DNA from: Bdellovibrionales bacterium
GTDB lineage: Bacteria > Bdellovibrionota > Bdellovibrionia > Bdellovibrionales > UBA1609
Assembly (NCBI GenBank): GCA_016716765.1
Contig: JADJVA010000020.1
Span: 372,001 to 436,000, forward strand
Direction of reading: 5' to 3'
Length of the DNA stretch: 64,000 nt
The notes beneath the pieces were generated by a model that worked only from the letters and a program-made list of their open reading frames with translations, had not been told where the DNA came from and searched no databases. Positions 35,782-44,129 of this stretch are shown here, in pieces. How positions within the stretch are numbered: the first letter of the stretch is position 1; each line of letters begins with the position of its first letter. The position numbers were made by a program, and so were the translations under genes.

Positions 35782-36185
35782 CCAAAAATTTAAAGAAGCA
35801 ACTCTTCCCGAAGGAATACGCCAGGGAACTTCTGACGATTGCCAAAGGCGATTTGGAGTCTGCAGTTGGGCTTTCTCAAATCAAGACGGGCCGCCCTGAA
35901 AACATTGTTTTTATCGTTCAACAATCTATCGAAAAATCCCTCAAAGCCGTCCTGGTTCATCTTCAAATTCCATTTCCGCTTGTTCACGACTTGGGTATTC
36001 TTGTTGCTCTTTTACCTGATGAGAAAGCTCCGCCGGAAGGCTTTGCTCTTGCTGAATTAAATCCTTTTGCGTCCGTTCGCCGTTATGAAGAGGGACAACT
36101 TCCGCTCACGGCCGAGGAAATTAAGTCCTCTTTGGACGTCGCTCAGAAAGTCATTCAGTGGGCCATCGCTTCCATCAATTCTTAG
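35778..36185 (+). CDS. HEPN domain protein, toxin of HEPN/MNT pair
   Basis: A 135-residue all-helical HEPN protein. The core helix NIVFIVQQSIEKSLKAVLVHL and the following PLVHDLGILVALL match the C-terminal-type HEPN domain (PF05168). RRYEEG resembles the position where these toxins are adenylylated on tyrosine (the RxxY-like region). HEPN toxins are RNases; an exact RX4-6H motif is not obvious, so RNase activity is an inference. It follows the MNT gene with a 4-base overlap. Confidence 0.85.
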   Translation: MTKNLKKQLFPKEYARELLTIAKGDLESAVGLSQIKTGRPENIVFIVQQSIEKSLKAVLVHLQIPFPLVHDLGILVALLPDEKAPPEGFALAELNPFASVRRYEEGQLPLTAEEIKSSLDVAQKVIQWAIASINS

Positions 36186-36222
36186 TTCTTCTGAAGATAC
36201 AAAACGCGATCGCGACGAAGAC

Positions 36223-36243
36223 GCAAGCGGCAAGCGGCAAGCG
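36223..36243. repeat. Tandem repeat, 7 bp x 3
   Basis: Three GCAAGCG units followed by GCATAAG, in the gap between the HEPN gene and the convergent regulator. Confidence 0.85.
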
Positions 36244-36253
36244 GCATAAGTTT

Positions 36254-37060
36254 TTAATATTCAAACCAGTCTATGTTCAGACACACGGCCATTTCCGATG
36301 GTGACGGAGCTGATATTTTCATCACTGACTGAATAAAGTTTGGAAGCAGCTTGCGGATCTCCTCAGCCGCTTCTCTAGACAAAGACATTGGTGAAGTAAA
36401 AAAGACGTCCTCGTCGCGTCTAGCTTCCATGTGTTGAATGGCTTGGAAGCGCCAGTTTTGGTGATGCTTGTTCACAAAGGGCGAATCCTTGTCAACGTGG
36501 GTACTCGCCGGTCCGTATGTGATTTTACCATCCTGCTCTCGACACAAGCCATTTTCAATAAGAAAGCGAATCACGCGATTCACAACAGGAGGATCAAGAC
36601 GAAAATATTCCGCGATTGCATCCACATTATCGAAGCCTGGAACAGCCGTAAGATTGCGAATCCCTGTGTAGAGCCAACTCGAATAATAAATAGCTCTCTG
36701 TTCATCATTAAGCTCTTTATGACGCGGCACTCTTTTGCCAATGCGCCGCGATTGTTCCTGGAGATGGGCTATTTTGCGCAAAAGTTTTTCGCGATACCGA
36801 TGATTACCAGCTCGATCCAAGTCCACAAGCAGATGAAGATAGTCAGATTCAATTTCATTCAAACCAAGAAAATCACAGAGCTCAGAAGTCTGGTCTGGAG
36901 TCAGTGTCTTTTCGCCTTTAAGAACTTGGCTGATGAGACTCGAACTGACCCCAAGCGATTCTGCAATTCGGCCCTTAGTTCCGTAGGATCGAGAACCAAG
37001 GGATTTAATCCAAGCCATTAAGTATTTACGATAACTAGTAAATTCGAAAATCGACAGCAT
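36254..37060 (-). CDS. TIGR02147/DUF4423 family regulator
   Basis: A 268-residue protein. Residues ~25-75 are an XRE-like helix-turn-helix (AESLGVSSSLISQVLKGEK and TLTPDQTSELCDFLGL). The rest is the TIGR02147/DUF4423 domain, starting FEFTSYRKYLMAWIKS at the N-terminus and including RAIYYSSWLYTGIRNL and FTSPMSLSREAAEEIRKLL. The family is expanded in Bdellovibrio and Fibrobacter relatives and is thought to regulate neighbouring genes, but targets are unknown. Divergent from a small exported protein; the predicted -10 (37067-37072) lies so close to the ATG that the mRNA would be nearly leaderless. Confidence 0.9.
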   Translation of the reverse strand: MLSIFEFTSYRKYLMAWIKSLGSRSYGTKGRIAESLGVSSSLISQVLKGEKTLTPDQTSELCDFLGLNEIESDYLHLLVDLDRAGNHRYREKLLRKIAHLQEQSRRIGKRVPRHKELNDEQRAIYYSSWLYTGIRNLTAVPGFDNVDAIAEYFRLDPPVVNRVIRFLIENGLCREQDGKITYGPASTHVDKDSPFVNKHHQNWRFQAIQHMEARRDEDVFFTSPMSLSREAAEEIRKLLPNFIQSVMKISAPSPSEMAVCLNIDWFEY

Positions 37061-37066
37061 TCAACT

Positions 37067-37119
37067 ATTTTACCATAAGTTAAAAAAATACTTAACTTTT
37101 TACTATATACATCTGTAAT
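37067..37119. promoter_or_regulatory. Back-to-back promoters around an inverted repeat
   Basis: Leftward: TTAAGT (37090-37095), 17-base spacer, TAAAAT (37067-37072), six bases from the regulator's ATG. Rightward: TTAACT (37092-37097), 16-base spacer, TGTAAT (37114-37119). The two -35 boxes share one arm of the inverted repeat AAGTTAA (37077-37083) / TTAACTT (37092-37098), so a protein bound there could control both. The 10-mer TTAAGTATTT (37018-37027) is repeated inverted at 37086-37095. Confidence 0.5.
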
Positions 37120-37186
37120 TCGACGCGTTAGTGACTTACCTTGAGGCCAACAAACTAACTGGTCCCAGGGACCAAAGGAGACGAAA

Positions 37187-37612
37187 ATGAAACACGTATT
37201 TACAATCACTGCTCTTATGTTGGCTGCAAATCTCGCGAGTGCCATGACCGTTTGCAGTATCAACACGGGCTCATCCAAAGACTTGGAATTTGATCAAGTT
37301 TTGTTTAGTGAAGAGATCTCTTCGCCTAGATTTCTATTGGTGAAGAACGGTGCGCGCGCTGTAGAAGAAATTCAATTGAGCCAATTCGACACCGAGGAAA
37401 AGTGGAAGGCAATCGATGGAGCAACTTTTGTAACGTTTAGCATTGAGAAAAACGGAGCATATGGAATTACTGTCGGACGCGTCGACATTTCTAAATCGGA
37501 GAACATACTCACACTGGACGCAATCGCAGTTGGGTCGGTGGCCGATCAACAGTTTTTGGGTTTGACCCTCCCCCAAAAGAATCTTTCTCTGGTTTGTGCC
37601 TCGAGCAAGTAG
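37187..37612 (+). CDS. Small exported protein of unknown function
   Basis: A 141-residue protein with a standard Sec signal peptide (HVFTITALMLAANLASA, cleaved before MTVCSI). The 120-residue mature part is beta-rich (FLLVKNGARAVEEIQL, FVTFSIEKNGAYGITVGRVD) and has two cysteines, near both ends, that could form a disulphide. I recognise no family. It starts with a strong GGAGACGAAA before the ATG and is divergent from the TIGR02147 regulator, which probably controls it. Confidence 0.75.
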   Translation: MKHVFTITALMLAANLASAMTVCSINTGSSKDLEFDQVLFSEEISSPRFLLVKNGARAVEEIQLSQFDTEEKWKAIDGATFVTFSIEKNGAYGITVGRVDISKSENILTLDAIAVGSVADQQFLGLTLPQKNLSLVCASSK

Positions 37613-37643
37613 AACTTTAAAACCCTAGACCATGATCAGATAT

Positions 37644-37702
37644 CCGCCTTCACTGGGATTGTACGCCCCTTGGTTCTCTCTTTGTACCTCCAGTGAAGAC
37701 GG
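37644..37702 (+). terminator. Hairpin between exported protein and lipoprotein genes
   Basis: CCGCCTTCACTGG (37644-37656) pairs with CCAGTGAAGACGG (37690-37702) with one mismatch, around a 33-base loop. No T tract follows; it may be a weak terminator or an mRNA leader structure of the downstream gene. Confidence 0.4.
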
Positions 37703-37731
37703 AATACCTATTGCAGAAAGAGGTGATTGAT

Positions 37732-39171
37732 ATGAACAGCTCTATCCAGTCCATTCTAGTTACAATTATCGCGATGATCAGTGTCAATCTTCTGATCAGC
37801 TGTGCCCCTAAACGGGACAAGGGCGACCCCGCTCTTCCTGAAGGTCCTGGTCCTCGTTCACCAGTCGCACACGACGGACAGAATCCATCACCCCCAACTG
37901 CGAATGGGACTTCAGACAGCGGCGGCGGAACTGGTATTGACGGCAAGGTGTTCGAATCCTATATCGTCGATCCCACTCACCTGCCAGCTTATCAACAGCA
38001 TCTTGCGCCTTTGCTGAAGAATATAAAAAGTGAGACAGCCAACGGCTTCCACTACGACCAATTTTTTAAGATGAAAACCTGGTACATCGCTCCGGTAGAT
38101 CTCGACAAAGTGAACAAGGATGTCCTGGGCATTTCATTCATGAAATCCGACACTCAACAAATAGCTCGACAAACAATGAAAGAAGTCTGGATAGATAAGC
38201 GTATCTACGATCAGATGAATGCAAAGGATCAGTCGGACTTGCTACTCCACGAACTGATTATGAATATGTACCTCCTCAAGTTTATGACCGTGGCCGAACT
38301 GTGCAATAGCTCCAGAATCCTAAATGGCGACAAAGAAGAGGATGGATGCTGCAAGAAGAACAGAGCCCTTCTCGAAAAGATAATGCCGGACGAGAAAGCG
38401 CATCCCCTCACAGACCGAGACAATGAAAACATTCGGTTCGTCACCGGATGGCTCAAGCAGAATGCACAAAAAGAAATCAGTGAAAGAGATTTCTTCCGTG
38501 TTCTTATTTACAAGGGATTCGATAAACGATTTTTTACGCCTGAGAGTGAAAATTCAACCTCACTTGGAGACCTTAAAATTTCTAGAAGGGAATTTTATCA
38601 GGCAATCAGAGGGGCCAAGTTAACCGGCAATATGCCAGATGTTTGTTTTGCAGGGGTCAACGGCGCAAGCAAGAAATGCAAAGTGGAACTGGAAGAGAAA
38701 CCAGTTTCTGTTCAAAGTATTCCAATTCCTGGACTTAATTTTCGCCTTAGCGTGGAAAACGAGATTTATGTCAACATAGATCTCGTCTTTAACGATGAGG
38801 TCACGCTTTCTGCATATCCTCAGCAAGACACTACTGAGGACAGCATTTTCTACACAATGCCTCTGGTCGATTGGCGAAACAAAATTCAAATTGGTGATCG
38901 CATCCACTCCGGATTTCTCATTTTTAAAAAGGAAAACTCAAATTCTCAGCCCGGCTTAATCTTGGAATCGGTGGTCTTACGACCTGGAATAGTTGTATCT
39001 ATCGATAAAAAGCGTGATCCCATATGCGAGTTACGAGCACCGAAAGTGGTCAAGTTTTTTGATGATGAGATTTCGATTAGAAAAGAAAACTCCGTCCCCA
39101 GCTTCATCGAGCAGTTGTTTTTGACGACACCACCCTTTGCCGCATGTGGCGCTAACAATGTTGTGGAGTGA
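37732..39171 (+). CDS. Predicted lipoprotein of unknown function
   Basis: A 479-residue protein with signal peptide and lipobox LLISC (Cys about residue 23), then a Pro/Gly-rich linker (PALPEGPGPRSPV, NGTSDSGGGTG). The mature part includes SDLLLHELIMNMYLL, which has His-Glu but not a full HExxH, so protease function is not supported. Several cysteine pairs occur (DGCCKKN, CFAGVNGASKKC). I do not recognise the family. The ATG at 37732 has GAGGTG seven bases before it; an upstream ATG at 37693 is less likely because the lipobox would lie too deep. Confidence 0.75.
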   Translation: MNSSIQSILVTIIAMISVNLLISCAPKRDKGDPALPEGPGPRSPVAHDGQNPSPPTANGTSDSGGGTGIDGKVFESYIVDPTHLPAYQQHLAPLLKNIKSETANGFHYDQFFKMKTWYIAPVDLDKVNKDVLGISFMKSDTQQIARQTMKEVWIDKRIYDQMNAKDQSDLLLHELIMNMYLLKFMTVAELCNSSRILNGDKEEDGCCKKNRALLEKIMPDEKAHPLTDRDNENIRFVTGWLKQNAQKEISERDFFRVLIYKGFDKRFFTPESENSTSLGDLKISRREFYQAIRGAKLTGNMPDVCFAGVNGASKKCKVELEEKPVSVQSIPIPGLNFRLSVENEIYVNIDLVFNDEVTLSAYPQQDTTEDSIFYTMPLVDWRNKIQIGDRIHSGFLIFKKENSNSQPGLILESVVLRPGIVVSIDKKRDPICELRAPKVVKFFDDEISIRKENSVPSFIEQLFLTTPPFAACGANNVVE

Positions 39172-39250
39172 TTTTCATTGAGGAATCTCGCTTGGGATGG
39201 CGGTTGGCCCAAGACTCTGTAGGTCGAGTTAGATAAGTGGCGATCGAGTA

Positions 39251-40073
39251 CTAACAACCTTTTGGAGTTCTTACTTCTGACCTGAATTTAAATGTTTTAC
39301 CATCAATTAAAAAAATAAACTCAATTGCATAAGGATTGGTTGGTTCCGAGTTACTTTCGATGCTAACGTATTTGCTTGAATGTTTAAGCATAGGTTTCTT
39401 TTGAGAAACTAAAAGCTTTGGATCAAGTTCAGAAATATTAAAATTATAGTAATCCTTAATTTTATGCCCTAACAAAATGGGTTTTGATTTTACGATTGTA
39501 TCTTGAATAATATAATATCCGTCATCATCTTCAGGTTTGGTTCCATAGTCCCCCCAAGAGATGACTGCTGATAACGAATCAACGACAATGTTTTTCGAGA
39601 ATTTAAAGCTTAAAGTTGTTAGATTACTGCAGTATTCAAATATTTCAGTTGGACCTTTCTTGACGTTGAATGTGACTGTTACAGGGTCAATGTATTCACA
39701 ATTAACAGTAATTTCAGCCGGAAGATCTAATTTTTCTGATTGGTAATTCATATCGGCAGTTAAAAACTCATCAGTGCACCAGCCCGTGAAGGAATCAGAC
39801 TTGATTCTGACCCAACGATACTCTTTGTCAACGACCACAGCTTTCTCTTTAGAGATCTCGACAATCTCAATTTTTTCACCGTTTTTCAAGACCCCCAAAA
39901 TTTTCCCTTTTTTGAAAGAGGGAGTGTCGCGAATAACAATGTGATCCCCTGTCATTTTGGCTGGTGAACCAGCCTTCACTGCAATAACATCAGTCAGCTC
40001 CTTAGAAAAAGAGGGGAGAGACAATAGAGTCAAAACAAGACATGCAAGAAGTGAGATCCTTTTTTTTAACCAT
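39251..40073 (-). pseudogene. Exported SH3-domain protein, start frameshifted at a T8 run
   Basis: The main frame (to the TTG at 40033) gives 260 residues containing a bacterial SH3b fold (IVIRDTPSFKKGKILGVLKNG ... YRWVRIKSDSFTGWCTDEFL, in pieces) followed by a beta-rich tail with TFNVKKGPTEIFEYC and IEFIFLIDGKTFKFR. Its natural signal peptide is KKRISLLACLVLTLLSLPS, but this needs a start from the ATG at 40073, which is one base out of frame across the run of eight T's at 40060-40067. Seven would fuse them perfectly. Hence a homopolymer error, a pseudogene, or a phase-variable switch. SH3b proteins often bind peptidoglycan in the periplasm. Confidence 0.75.
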
Positions 40074-40099
40074 CCGAGTAATATACATCTAGAAAAATT

Positions 40100-40372
40100 T
40101 TTAGTCAGAACGAAGGTTTATGTCAAATCTCTAAATGATTTTGAGACTCTTTTGTCATCCCACCCCGCTTTCAGGGGCAGGCTTTGGATCAGCTCCAACT
40201 CTTCAACTTGTTTTATTTCTTCCTCACGACCCGAGAACCGCAGGGGCCCGGCTTATTTTCGGCGGAAAGTTTTTCCCCGCTCTTAAGCAAATATGGAATA
40301 AGTGAAATGGCAGCTATTTTTCCTACCATTTCAGACAAAAAGATAGAGTCGTGTGTCAATAATCTTCTTTGA
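40100..40372 (+). pseudogene. Relic of the 3' end of the 1049-residue gene
   Basis: The stretch from AAATCTCTAAATGATTTTGA to the TGA at 40370-40372 matches 33183-33426 of the large exported gene: both encode LNDFETLLSS, then PQGPG-FSAE-F and KYGISEMA, and end SC-N-LL with the same stop position. A 5-base insertion (CCCACCCCGC against CGAAG) breaks the frame. The upstream ~970 codons are absent. It is a dead remnant of a paralogue, now wedged between the SH3 gene's start and the nuclease gene. No function is likely. Confidence 0.85.
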
Positions 40373-40475
40373 CCGCCGACTCTGGGAACAACAATTACCT
40401 AGGCATGGACCTCACCAAGCTTTATGCTCAGATAACTGTCCAACTATTAAGTTGCTCAAAAAGGGAATTATCTCA

Positions 40476-41822
40476 ATGCCAAAAGATTTGTTGCCAAAAA
40501 AAACGTGGGCTTTTATTGGACCTTTCTTGAATGTTACAATGGTGATCGCCTGCCTGTTGATAAGCCGTCACGCCCAGGCTTGGGGCGAAAGGGGCCATCA
40601 CCTCATTGGACACACGGCCGCACTTCTCATGGAGAGTTTTTCAGACAAAGAAGCCGTGGATCGCGGTCTTCCCGCTTTTTTCAAGGACCGCGCTCACCAA
40701 TTTGGTCATCTCTCCAATCTTCCCGATATTTCTTGGAGAGAAACCACTCGGCAATCTCAAGGCGCCCTGCTCGCCAACGGCCCCACGCACTTCATTGACC
40801 TGGAACTTCTCGTTGGCTTGCCCACAAAGGATAACAAGGCCTCCTACCAAAAGCTCTTGCTCGGTTTGCCCTCTGATTACTCCGAAGTTCGCGAGAAATT
40901 CGAGGGAAAACCAAATCCCTTTTCGGCAAATACCGCCTCCCCTCAAGGCTTGCGAGTGTATTTTGACGTGGGCTCGGCGCCCTGGCGTGTTCGTGAGCTC
41001 TTTGAAAAAATGGTTGCGGCCTTTGCCTGCGCAAAAGGAAAAGAAACAGGAGTTTCATCCCAATTGATCGACGAGAGACCAAAATGGCATCTGCCAATCA
41101 TTTCTCAAGAGAAGCCACCAAGCCTCGGTTTTAATTTTTACTCTTGCACCAAAGAACAGACTCGACTTGAGGCAATCTCGGCAGCTTTGGCAATTGGAGG
41201 AGTCATGGGGCATTTTGTGGGTGACCTCACACAGCCCTATCACACGACTGTTAACTACGATGGCTGGGCCACCGGAAACGGAAAGGCACACGAGTACTTT
41301 GAAAGTGCTGTTGTTAACAGTCTTGAGCTTTCGATTGAAAATGAAGTTTATAAAATGGCGAAATCCCCTTCTCTCAAACGCACCGTTGAAAAAGGTATAG
41401 AAGTCGATTGGAAGACCAAGGGGGCCGCCTCTGCCTTTGCCTTGGCCCTCGCGGCAAATTCCTGGAGTCGGCTTGACGAAGCCATTCAAATTGATAAAAA
41501 ATATGCAATTGTTCCAGCCATCAAGACCAAGGATTCTTCCGCTTCTCAGCAGAGCGGATCTAAAAGTGAATTGCCCCCTTTGCGCCAGTCTGCCTCTTCT
41601 AAAAAGGTAATTAAGGCCTTTGCCCCATTGTTGGTTGAGCGCCTCGCAATCGGATCTCGGGCTTTGGCAAAAATTTGGTATCAGGCCTGGATCGAAGGCG
41701 GAAAACCCAACTTGGCTGATGTTCGTCCCACTACCATTCCCTATATTTTAGATGTACCCTTCTTGTGGCCGACCTATGATGAGGGGGCCTTGAAAAACCT
41801 TAGCACCAAGAAGGATGAGTGA
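40476..41822 (+). CDS. S1/P1 family nuclease, exported
   Basis: A 448-residue zinc-dependent nuclease/phospholipase-C fold. After a signal peptide (MVIACLLISRHAQA) the mature N-terminal Trp (AWGERGHHLIGH), a zinc ligand, is exposed. Other metal ligands are in NLPDISWR, HFIDLE, and GHFVGDLTQPYHTTVNYD. The family cuts single-stranded DNA and RNA and removes 3' phosphates. A Ser/Gln-rich insert lies near residues 350-375. The ATG at 40476 has AGGGA ten bases upstream. In a predator or scavenger it could digest released nucleic acids. The next gene starts 4 bases after the stop. Confidence 0.9.
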   Translation: MPKDLLPKKTWAFIGPFLNVTMVIACLLISRHAQAWGERGHHLIGHTAALLMESFSDKEAVDRGLPAFFKDRAHQFGHLSNLPDISWRETTRQSQGALLANGPTHFIDLELLVGLPTKDNKASYQKLLLGLPSDYSEVREKFEGKPNPFSANTASPQGLRVYFDVGSAPWRVRELFEKMVAAFACAKGKETGVSSQLIDERPKWHLPIISQEKPPSLGFNFYSCTKEQTRLEAISAALAIGGVMGHFVGDLTQPYHTTVNYDGWATGNGKAHEYFESAVVNSLELSIENEVYKMAKSPSLKRTVEKGIEVDWKTKGAASAFALALAANSWSRLDEAIQIDKKYAIVPAIKTKDSSASQQSGSKSELPPLRQSASSKKVIKAFAPLLVERLAIGSRALAKIWYQAWIEGGKPNLADVRPTTIPYILDVPFLWPTYDEGALKNLSTKKDE

Positions 41823-41825
41823 TCT

Positions 41826-43187
41826 ATGGCTATGAAAATTATCATTCTATCGGCCCTGTTTTGTCTCTGCCGAGTGACGACCACATTGGCACAAGAGGTC
41901 CCCTATGCACTCCCGCAAAAAGCGAAAATTGATTCGAGACCCGATGAAATTTCGCCTGAAAAGGGAAATACTGATCCACTCAATAAGCAAACAAAACTCT
42001 TGGATTCAAAAAAAATAAAAATAGCTGACAATCAAGTCAATGAATTCGTTGGAGTGGTTCAGTTTGTCAAAGGCTCAGTGAGCTGGTCAGGGACAGAACG
42101 CAAAGATCCCATTCAATTTAAAACTCTCTTCCGCTGGAATGAAAGTGCTTTGGTGGAGCAAAATTCCTACGTAAAATTTATTTCAAGAGGTCGCTGTACG
42201 GCTGTCGCCTATGGCAAATCACAGATTCAATCTCCACTTCCTTCTGCCGACAGCTCCTGGAATTTTAACGGTGGGTCGGCCCGCTGGGTCTGCGGACCCG
42301 AACAATCTGATCATCTCCGTGTTGATGGGCACGCTTTGAGCCTTAGCGACGCTGAGATCTTCTATCATCGCCTCCAACTTTACGTCTTGAGAGGAAGAGT
42401 CTTGTCTGAATCAGGGGAACTCCCCCCTGGAGCAACCTACGTTTGGGAAAAGCAGGGCTGGAAAGTGAAATACTCGAGTGAAGATGCCTTCCGCAGTTGG
42501 AAACTCAATCAAGATTTAGAGGCCCCGAAAGAAAGTTACAAATTGACTCAACCCAAACCAAAAGTCAGCAGCCGATGGTCTTTAGGCCCACTAGGGGGAA
42601 ACATCAAGTTCAACCACGCCAATTATCTCTTGGAGTTGGAGGACAATGAGACTCACGGGGCCCGATTGCAAGCCAATTTCAAGTTGGGCGAGAAGTCCTA
42701 TTTGGTCGCTCTGAATTTCTATGAGTCGGATAAATCAGATAATGATGAGGGATCGAAATTTCATTCTGGCCCTCCATCGACATTTTATGTTTCCAATCGT
42801 CTTGAATCTTTCGTCCTTGATTTGGGATTGCGATCCGAGTTTGAGCGGCAATGGGCTTGGTTTTTTCGTGCTGGAATCGGACGTGACATTTTAGGGCTGG
42901 ATAGTTACGGCCCCAGCTTTAGTATTCATCGTGATATTTCTTCTCTGAGCGGAAGACTCTCCTTGGGGCTCGATCGAATATTTTTTACGGAAGCGCTTGG
43001 CTGGGGCGGTTTGCTTGTTTCAGCTGAGATCTATTTCCATCAAGCCCTTAGGTATGAAGGGACAAAAAGACGTGAACAAGAGTACTTTTCAGGGCCAGAG
43101 CCAACAGAATTGGATAGGGCCAACGAGAAATTTGCCCACAACGCCTGGGGTATTTTAATTCACCTCGCACCGCTTCTTCAGTTTTAA
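41826..43187 (+). CDS. FecR-like N-domain with predicted outer-membrane beta-barrel
   Basis: A 453-residue exported protein (signal IIILSALFCLCRVTTTLA). Residues ~70-215 carry a FecR-like beta domain (FVGVVQFVKGSVSWSG, SYVKFISRGRCTAV, LYVLRGRVLSESGELPPG). From ~240 the sequence alternates in short beta strands and ends in Phe (LIHLAPLLQF), the usual outer-membrane barrel end. This combination is unusual. It is coupled to the S1/P1 nuclease upstream and overlaps the convergent FecR gene by four bases. Function is not known; the barrel is an inference from pattern. Confidence 0.7.
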   Translation: MAMKIIILSALFCLCRVTTTLAQEVPYALPQKAKIDSRPDEISPEKGNTDPLNKQTKLLDSKKIKIADNQVNEFVGVVQFVKGSVSWSGTERKDPIQFKTLFRWNESALVEQNSYVKFISRGRCTAVAYGKSQIQSPLPSADSSWNFNGGSARWVCGPEQSDHLRVDGHALSLSDAEIFYHRLQLYVLRGRVLSESGELPPGATYVWEKQGWKVKYSSEDAFRSWKLNQDLEAPKESYKLTQPKPKVSSRWSLGPLGGNIKFNHANYLLELEDNETHGARLQANFKLGEKSYLVALNFYESDKSDNDEGSKFHSGPPSTFYVSNRLESFVLDLGLRSEFERQWAWFFRAGIGRDILGLDSYGPSFSIHRDISSLSGRLSLGLDRIFFTEALGWGGLLVSAEIYFHQALRYEGTKRREQEYFSGPEPTELDRANEKFAHNAWGILIHLAPLLQF

Positions 43188-44104
43188 AACTCTTCCTTAA
43201 GTCCATTGAGGTCAAAGGGGACCTCTTCGTTAGAAGGTTTCCAGTCATCTGGCGCGCCCAGGATTTTAACTGATTCAGGAGAAACAAACTCTTGATCGTT
43301 TTTAACCAAAAGAGAAGTTTGTTTGATTTCTGTGACCAAGGCAGGAGCGATAGAAACAACGACGAGGGGTTTCACCTCCAATTCCTTTTTTGTCTCTGAA
43401 GCACCCGTCTGGCTCTTTTCACGAACTTGTTCGACGACAACCTGTTGACCCGAATTGACCAGCACACTCTGACCCGTGTCAACCTGCTCAACTTGAACGG
43501 CACCATTTATGGTTGCCTGTTCAGTTAACTTTGTGTTGGGCTCAAAACTCAGATAGAAATCGGTTCCTCGGACCCCCGCAACGGCAGTGGAAGTCCTCAT
43601 CCGAAATCGACTCTGTTTATTTTCTGGTTCACTCTTTTTATTATCGGATTTTGAATTTGCGTCTGAACCTGAACTTGAGCTTGAGCTTGATTCTGTACCT
43701 GCTGGGTTAAACAATGTTCTGATTTTACCGTAAGCCAGATGTACCAGAGTCGGGCTGCCTGAATTTTTCGCGTATTCCTCAATCGATATCCTGGTGTGTG
43801 GACCCAGTGTCAATAGGACATTGCCACTCAATCGAACTTTCGCACGAGCAGATTGCAAAGTGACGATGATATCTTGGCAGTCCACAACTTCCTTTCCATT
43901 GACCACAATCGCCTTGCGGACCCCGTCCGCTTTGCTTGCCTCTCCACCCTTCAGTCTGAGCAGTTCCACTCTGCCCTTCGTCAATTCAATTCGGCCACAG
44001 TCGAGAGCCACGGCGCGCAGGGAAACAAAAAAAATTGAACTCATCAAACAAACAGAAAAGAGAAAACAAAAACCACGCAAACCATTTAAAGAAAATAGAA
44101 TCAT
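43184..44104 (-). CDS. FecR-domain exported protein
   Basis: A 306-residue protein with a signal sequence (FCFLFSVCLMSSIFFVSLRAVA). The FecR domain spans ~90-240 (LTLGPHTRISIEEYAK, VHLAYGKIRTLFNP, RMRTSTAVAGVRGTDFYLSF, QVEQVDTGQSVLVNSGQQVVV). A serine/lysine-rich linker (residues ~140-165) is inserted in the middle. The repeated 'V.G..GT.F' is typical of FecR-type proteins, which are often envelope scaffolds rather than iron regulators when no FecI is present, as here. AGGAGG precedes the ATG at 44104, 25 bases after the metH stop, so it may be the last gene of the methionine operon by position only. Confidence 0.85.
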   Translation of the reverse strand: MILFSLNGLRGFCFLFSVCLMSSIFFVSLRAVALDCGRIELTKGRVELLRLKGGEASKADGVRKAIVVNGKEVVDCQDIIVTLQSARAKVRLSGNVLLTLGPHTRISIEEYAKNSGSPTLVHLAYGKIRTLFNPAGTESSSSSSSGSDANSKSDNKKSEPENKQSRFRMRTSTAVAGVRGTDFYLSFEPNTKLTEQATINGAVQVEQVDTGQSVLVNSGQQVVVEQVREKSQTGASETKKELEVKPLVVVSIAPALVTEIKQTSLLVKNDQEFVSPESVKILGAPDDWKPSNEEVPFDLNGLKEEF

Positions 44105-44129
44105 TTTGTCCTCCTTCGCTCTCGGTTTA

